From: Seison nebaliae
Lineage: Eukaryota; Rotifera; Pararotatoria; Seisonacea; Seisonidae
NCBI GenBank assembly: GCA_023231475.1
Contig: JALJEE010001220.1
Location: 1 to 28,845 of the forward strand
Length of the DNA: 28,845 bases
Direction of reading: 5' to 3'
The notes under the pieces are model-generated. The model was given only the letters and a program-made list of their open reading frames with translations. It ran no database searches and was not told the origin of the DNA. Of this stretch, positions 20,210 through 28,845 are shown in pieces. The first letter of the stretch is position 1. Each line of letters starts with the position of its first letter. Both the position numbers and the translations under genes were made by a program.

Positions 20210-20741
20210 TCTTCTATTTCATATGAAACTTTTGAATAATTATATTTCATAAAATTTTTGTATATATTTATGAAATTATTCCAATTAATTGTGAAAAAAT
20301 TATTCCATGACGTATGGGAATTTGTTGTTGGGAACTTTATTGATATATTTATTTATTATAGAATTTGGAAATTTTTAATATTTAAAACCAATTCACAAAA
20401 CTAGAATTGGAGACGAATTTTCAACATTCAACAAATTTTAGAACATTAAACAATCTCCACTTTTCTTCTCCATCGCATCATTATTCTTCAATTCAAATTA
20501 CCTATCAAGTATTGGATATTGAGTATACGTAAATATTTGAAAGTTTTTAATCTTATTCGGATTGATGTGGAATTATTGATTTTTTCTATTTCATCAATTT
20601 CTTCTACTTTTCTTTTTAAAGTTCAAGTTATTCCATTATCCAAACATCGATTATGTCTGATCGATTGATATGTTTGAATTATTTTTAAAAAATAAAATTA
20701 ACATTTGTAGTCTAATACGTATATATATTGTAAGTGTCATA

Positions 20742-20811
20742 TATTAGGTATTAGGTATTAGGTATTAGGTATTAGGTATTAGGTATTAGGTATTAGGTAT
20801 TAGGTATTAGG
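20742..20811 (+). repeat. Perfect (TATTAGG)10 array
   Basis: Ten uninterrupted units, with the same 7-mer and orientation as the array in SMC1 intron 1, 4.3 kb away. It ends in a short G-run. Confidence 0.97.
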
Positions 20812-22507
20812 TGGGGGATTAATTTGAAGAAATTCATATGTAATTCGAAGGGAAATTGTAATCTGAAACATAACATAATATGCATCGTTGGATAGAGAAG
20901 AGAAAATAGTTTACGAATTGTTGAAAAATGAAATTAAATGAGAGACATTAAAAAAAAATTTAAAAAAAAAATAGTGAACAATTTTCTATTTTTAGTGAGT
21001 TGTTGATGTGTTGAAAGAATTTTTAAATTTTTCAGTTCGATGTCAGTTCAGATAGGGAAGGGAGAAAGGGAGGGAGGGAGATCATTTAATAAACATGAGA
21101 TTTTTATTCGAAATTTATTCGTTCGCCGTCGAGACACCAAGTAAACATGAAAGTTCTCTCGAACACCGGAAAATGGAGGTGTAATTTGGTTGAATAAATT
21201 AAAATATAATTCGTTCGGAAATGGGACGAAAGCGAAGAATGTTTTGGGCGAACATTTGAGTTGAATATGAAGCTGACGATTTTGATTATTATGAGGTTAA
21301 CGTGAAGTTGATGGACATGATTAAGAGGATGATTAACCCTCTCAATTCGTGTGAGAAATAATTTTATTATTTTGACGACGTTCAAAATTTGGTGAGATAA
21401 AAAAAATTTGAAAATAAAATTTCTTCTCTTCCCTAAAAAAAAAAGAAATTCTAAATGAGATTTTCCTTCCTAACATTCAAATTAGTAATCAGATGTCCAA
21501 TCCATTCACCGTTCATGAGAATGAGATGATGGAATATAATCAATAATGATGTAATTGACATAATGAGGGAATGCACATTCAGTCTCATTTCTCCTTCTGA
21601 TTTGTTTGAGGATTTTAAGCCACAAATGCATTGTTATACAAACGGGAGGGAGGGGGTAGGGAGGAAATGGATGAGTCATGTAGAGACGGGTATGAGAAAA
21701 TCTGAATGAAAATATTTAATGGAATTATTTTACACATCATCGGAACTCGCCCGATTCTTTTCTTTTTTCGGTGTTAGTCGAACAGTGTTAAGGATGAACT
21801 GTCGACTAGACAGAGAGTAGAGACTTAGTGAGTTGAATTAGGACGGACGAGGGTGGAAGGGGAATGATGAGAAAGAGATAAATAGAAAGAGCTTCCTTCT
21901 TCATTCGACGATGTGTTTCCCTCATTTAATTTCCATTCTCCTTTTTTTTTTCCTGAGTGAATGTGGATGATGATGTGTGGAAGAAAGAAATTAAATTTAG
22001 AGAAGAAGAATCACTTCGAATAAAAGAAGAAGAAGAAAAAGAAGAACTATTGAATCATCTTAAACGACATTTATTAATCGATTTCTCTTTTTTTTTTTCC
22101 TCCTTTTTTCTCTTCTCCTTTTCATTCTATCAAATTTCCTTCTAAACGTTTTTTTCTTCTTTCATTTCATCTTATTCATGTTGTTGTTGTTGTTGTTGTT
22201 GTCGAGAGTTTATGATCAATATGTCAATTGATGAGAATGTTTTATAAGAAACAGAAAAAAAATGAGAATTATTTTTTATTGATTCATTTCAATTAATTTC
22301 AAGACTATTTCATTGTATGGTATTTGTTTGGAAGTGATAAAGAAGGAGGAGGAAGACGAAGAGAAAAAAGAGATTCTATTCAATTCATAAGATTCGAATT
22401 ATTTACTTATGACGAGCGAATTGGGGAAAGGATTTTAACGAAAATTTAATTTCATTCCATTATTTAAATTTTCATTCTCTCCGTTTTATTTCCCCACTCA
22501 TCATCGT

Positions 22508-22515
22508 TGACGTCA
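22508..22515. promoter_or_regulatory. CRE-like site TGACGTCA
   Basis: A perfect CREB/ATF palindrome (TTGACGTCAA with flanks) about 560 nt upstream of the ROCK TATA box. Function is inferred only from the match. Confidence 0.3.
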
Positions 22516-22565
22516 AGAGAATATATATTGTGGTGAATGAAGAATTTTTTATCATTCCACTCTCG

Positions 22566-22581
22566 ATTAACGATCGTTAAT
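22566..22581. promoter_or_regulatory. Perfect 16-bp palindrome with two GTTAAT half-sites
   Basis: ATTAACGATCGTTAAT reads the same on both strands. Two everted GTTAAT half-sites flank GATC, which resembles a dimeric homeodomain-type binding site. Confidence 0.35.
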
Positions 22582-23064
22582 GAATTGTAGCGATTCGATC
22601 GAACATTTTTCCGTTTTCATCAATTTTTCAATGAGGAAAAAAACAAGTTCCATTATTTATGTCATTTTATTGCTCATCATCATCATCATGAGTATGAGTA
22701 TGAGATGGCATTAGTACATCTTCATCTTCATCTTCATCTTCATCATCATTATCATTGAATTAGTCATAATAAATTGAATGGAAGAAATCATTGATTAGAG
22801 TGCGAGAGAGAGGGGAGAATCGAACGATATCATCGGAACAAAGAGACATCCCTCGAACAAATGACGCGAATTGGTCGCTCTTTTTCCCAAATATTTTTCC
22901 CTGAATCCAATTCTAATTAGTTCAATCGAAAACAACGACGTTAGAAGTAATCAGATCGAGTGAATCGCCAATCTTATGCAGGGGGCAGAGATAGGGAGAG
23001 AACACACGAAATTGCACTCGAACTCACACATGCGCACAGTGCAGTCATTGTGTCGATCGAGCGC

Positions 23065-23072
23065 TATAAATA
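23065..23072 (+). promoter_or_regulatory. TATA box of ROCK
   Basis: TATAAATA preceded by GCGC lies 49 nt before the ROCK start codon, so the leader would be only about 20 nt. An in-frame TAG directly before the ATG fits this short leader. Confidence 0.45.
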
Positions 23073-23113
23073 TAGGAAGAGGAGTGTGTTTGTTAGAGAA
23101 ACGATTAAATTAG

Positions 23114-28176
<5,063 letters not shown>

Positions 28177-28603
28177 TAATAAGGGAAATAATTCAAATTG
28201 TTCCACCAAATCACACCGAAGAATTATATTTGTCGAACACTTCGATTTCATTTACACTTTGGAATAATTTCTTCTTGACATATTTCTACCGGTTTCTCAT
28301 TCTCTTCAACCAAACTTCATCATCCTTTTCATCATTCATTCGATCGTTCTTGATCATTTTCTATTAATTCCCTTTTTATTCACGTTAAACAAAACTTTTA
28401 TGATGACGTTCCTTATTATTATTATTATTATTATAATTATTATTATTATTGTTATATTGGAAATTTTAAAAAATTTAATAAAACGAAATAAAACTGAAAA
28501 AAAATCCTTAAGAATTTCATTATTTTTTTTTAAAAAAAAATTTAAATAAAAAAATCGAAAATTTCATTCCATAAATTTTTTTAAAATTATTTTAATTTCT
28601 AAA
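28177..28603. other. ROCK 3' untranslated region and spacer
   Basis: Contains an ATT/TTA trinucleotide repeat (about 28413-28450) and two AATAAA signals (28477-28482 and 28487-28492), which probably end the ROCK transcript about 310 nt past the stop. A/T homopolymer runs follow up to the retroelement piece. Confidence 0.5.
28477..28492 (+). terminator. Paired poly(A) signals of ROCK
   Basis: Two AATAAA motifs 10 nt apart, about 300 nt past the ROCK stop codon. Confidence 0.5.
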
Positions 28604-28845
28604 GGAGTTCGACAAGGATCAATTCTCGCTCCTTGGATTTTTGGAAGAATCATTGATGAAGTTCTTGTAAATGCTAACAATAACTTCTCTTTGTAATTGT
28701 TATTGTAATGAGAATTTTCCATCAGTCTTCGCTTATGCTGATGACATTCTTATTTGTTGTAATAATGTGAAACAATGTAAAGAACGAATTGAATTTATTA
28801 GTTCCAAGTTATCTGAGAGATGTATTGTTTGTAATCATGAGAAAT
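28604..28845 (+). mobile_element. Broken LINE-type reverse transcriptase fragment (motifs B-C), right edge
   Basis: The first frame gives GVRQGSILAPWIFGRIIDEV (from 28604), the conserved QG motif region of non-LTR reverse transcriptases, and ends at an in-frame TAA near 28694. In another frame, VFAYADDILI (about 28725-28754) is the catalytic YADD motif C. The reading runs on open to the window end. The stop and frame change between the two motifs show that this copy is dead. It may be the same family as the left-edge piece, but the two do not overlap, so this cannot be tested here. Confidence 0.8.

Larger units (their letters stand above)
20210..23064. other. Large intergenic region between DPH2 and ROCK
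   Basis: About 2.9 kb with no gene I can support. Contents from left to right: AT-rich DPH2 3' region, a TATTAGG array (20742-20811), purine-rich patches, a Glu-rich open stretch at about 21960-22090 that starts without ATG, TTG and ATC/TCATCT triplet and hexamer repeats (22180-22203, 22673-22750), TGACGTCA at 22508, and a 16-bp palindrome at 22566. The right half probably carries ROCK regulatory DNA. Confidence 0.5.

Noticed and set aside
21104-21385. Minus-strand frame of 93 codons in the DPH2-ROCK spacer
   Set aside because: It opens with TTG and has only internal Met. Composition looks non-coding, and no splice partner could be found.
21895-21975. Short ATG frame resembling a signal peptide (MCFPHLISILLFFF)
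   Set aside because: Only about 20 codons, hydrophobic because of a T-run, with no downstream exon found.
21957-22145. Glu/Lys-rich open stretch (with KKEIKFREEESLRIKEEEEK) in the DPH2-ROCK spacer
   Set aside because: It has no ATG in frame, ends in a poly-Phe translation of a pyrimidine tract, has no donor site before the stop, and shows no family match. It could be a fragment of an unseen gene, but I cannot support it.

Overview
The window is nuclear DNA of an invertebrate animal. The evidence is AT-rich sequence, spliceosomal GT-AG introns that are mostly 44-75 nt long, animal Rho-kinase domain order (kinase, coiled coil, split PH with inserted C1), long Gln/Asn/His tracts, and AATAAA signals just past several stop codons. 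Proteins are recognisable but divergent. A compact arthropod genome, such as that of an acariform mite, would fit, but I cannot fix the phylum from sequence reading alone.

Layout. Positions 1-197 hold pieces of a degraded LINE-type reverse transcriptase on the minus strand. A speculative two-exon small ORF lies at 549-798 (-). SLC25A32-like mitochondrial folate/FAD carrier is at 1879-2781 (+). An intronless, unusually long TENT4/Trf4-type non-canonical poly(A) polymerase is at 3438-9164 (+), with a clear TATA box at 2901. Three minus-strand genes follow: a 74-residue putative secreted peptide (10220-10511, two exons), a type II membrane coiled-coil protein of GOLM type (11763-12855, two exons), and a small unknown ORF (13232-13498). 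SMC1 cohesin subunit is at 14175-18410 (+, seven exons), DPH2 diphthamide-synthesis subunit at 18677-20209 (+, one exon), and Rho-associated kinase ROCK at 23114-28176 (+, thirteen exons). The right edge (28604-28845) is another broken reverse-transcriptase piece, on the plus strand, so the gene block is flanked by retroelement debris pointing outward on both sides.

The genes are not an operon. They belong to separate housekeeping pathways: mitochondrial one-carbon or flavin transport, RNA tailing, cohesin, EF2 modification and actomyosin signalling. The splice models for SMC1, ROCK and the two minus-strand spliced genes were built by joining frames across GT-AG introns so that phase and family alignment both hold. 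They are inferences from sequence and have no transcript support here.

The least ordinary items are the small secreted-peptide gene, two same-orientation arrays of a telomere-like 7-mer TATTAGG (one inside an SMC1 intron), the 1908-residue TENT4 with a 12-bp coding minisatellite, and a perfect 16-bp palindrome upstream of ROCK. I found no convincing new multi-gene system.
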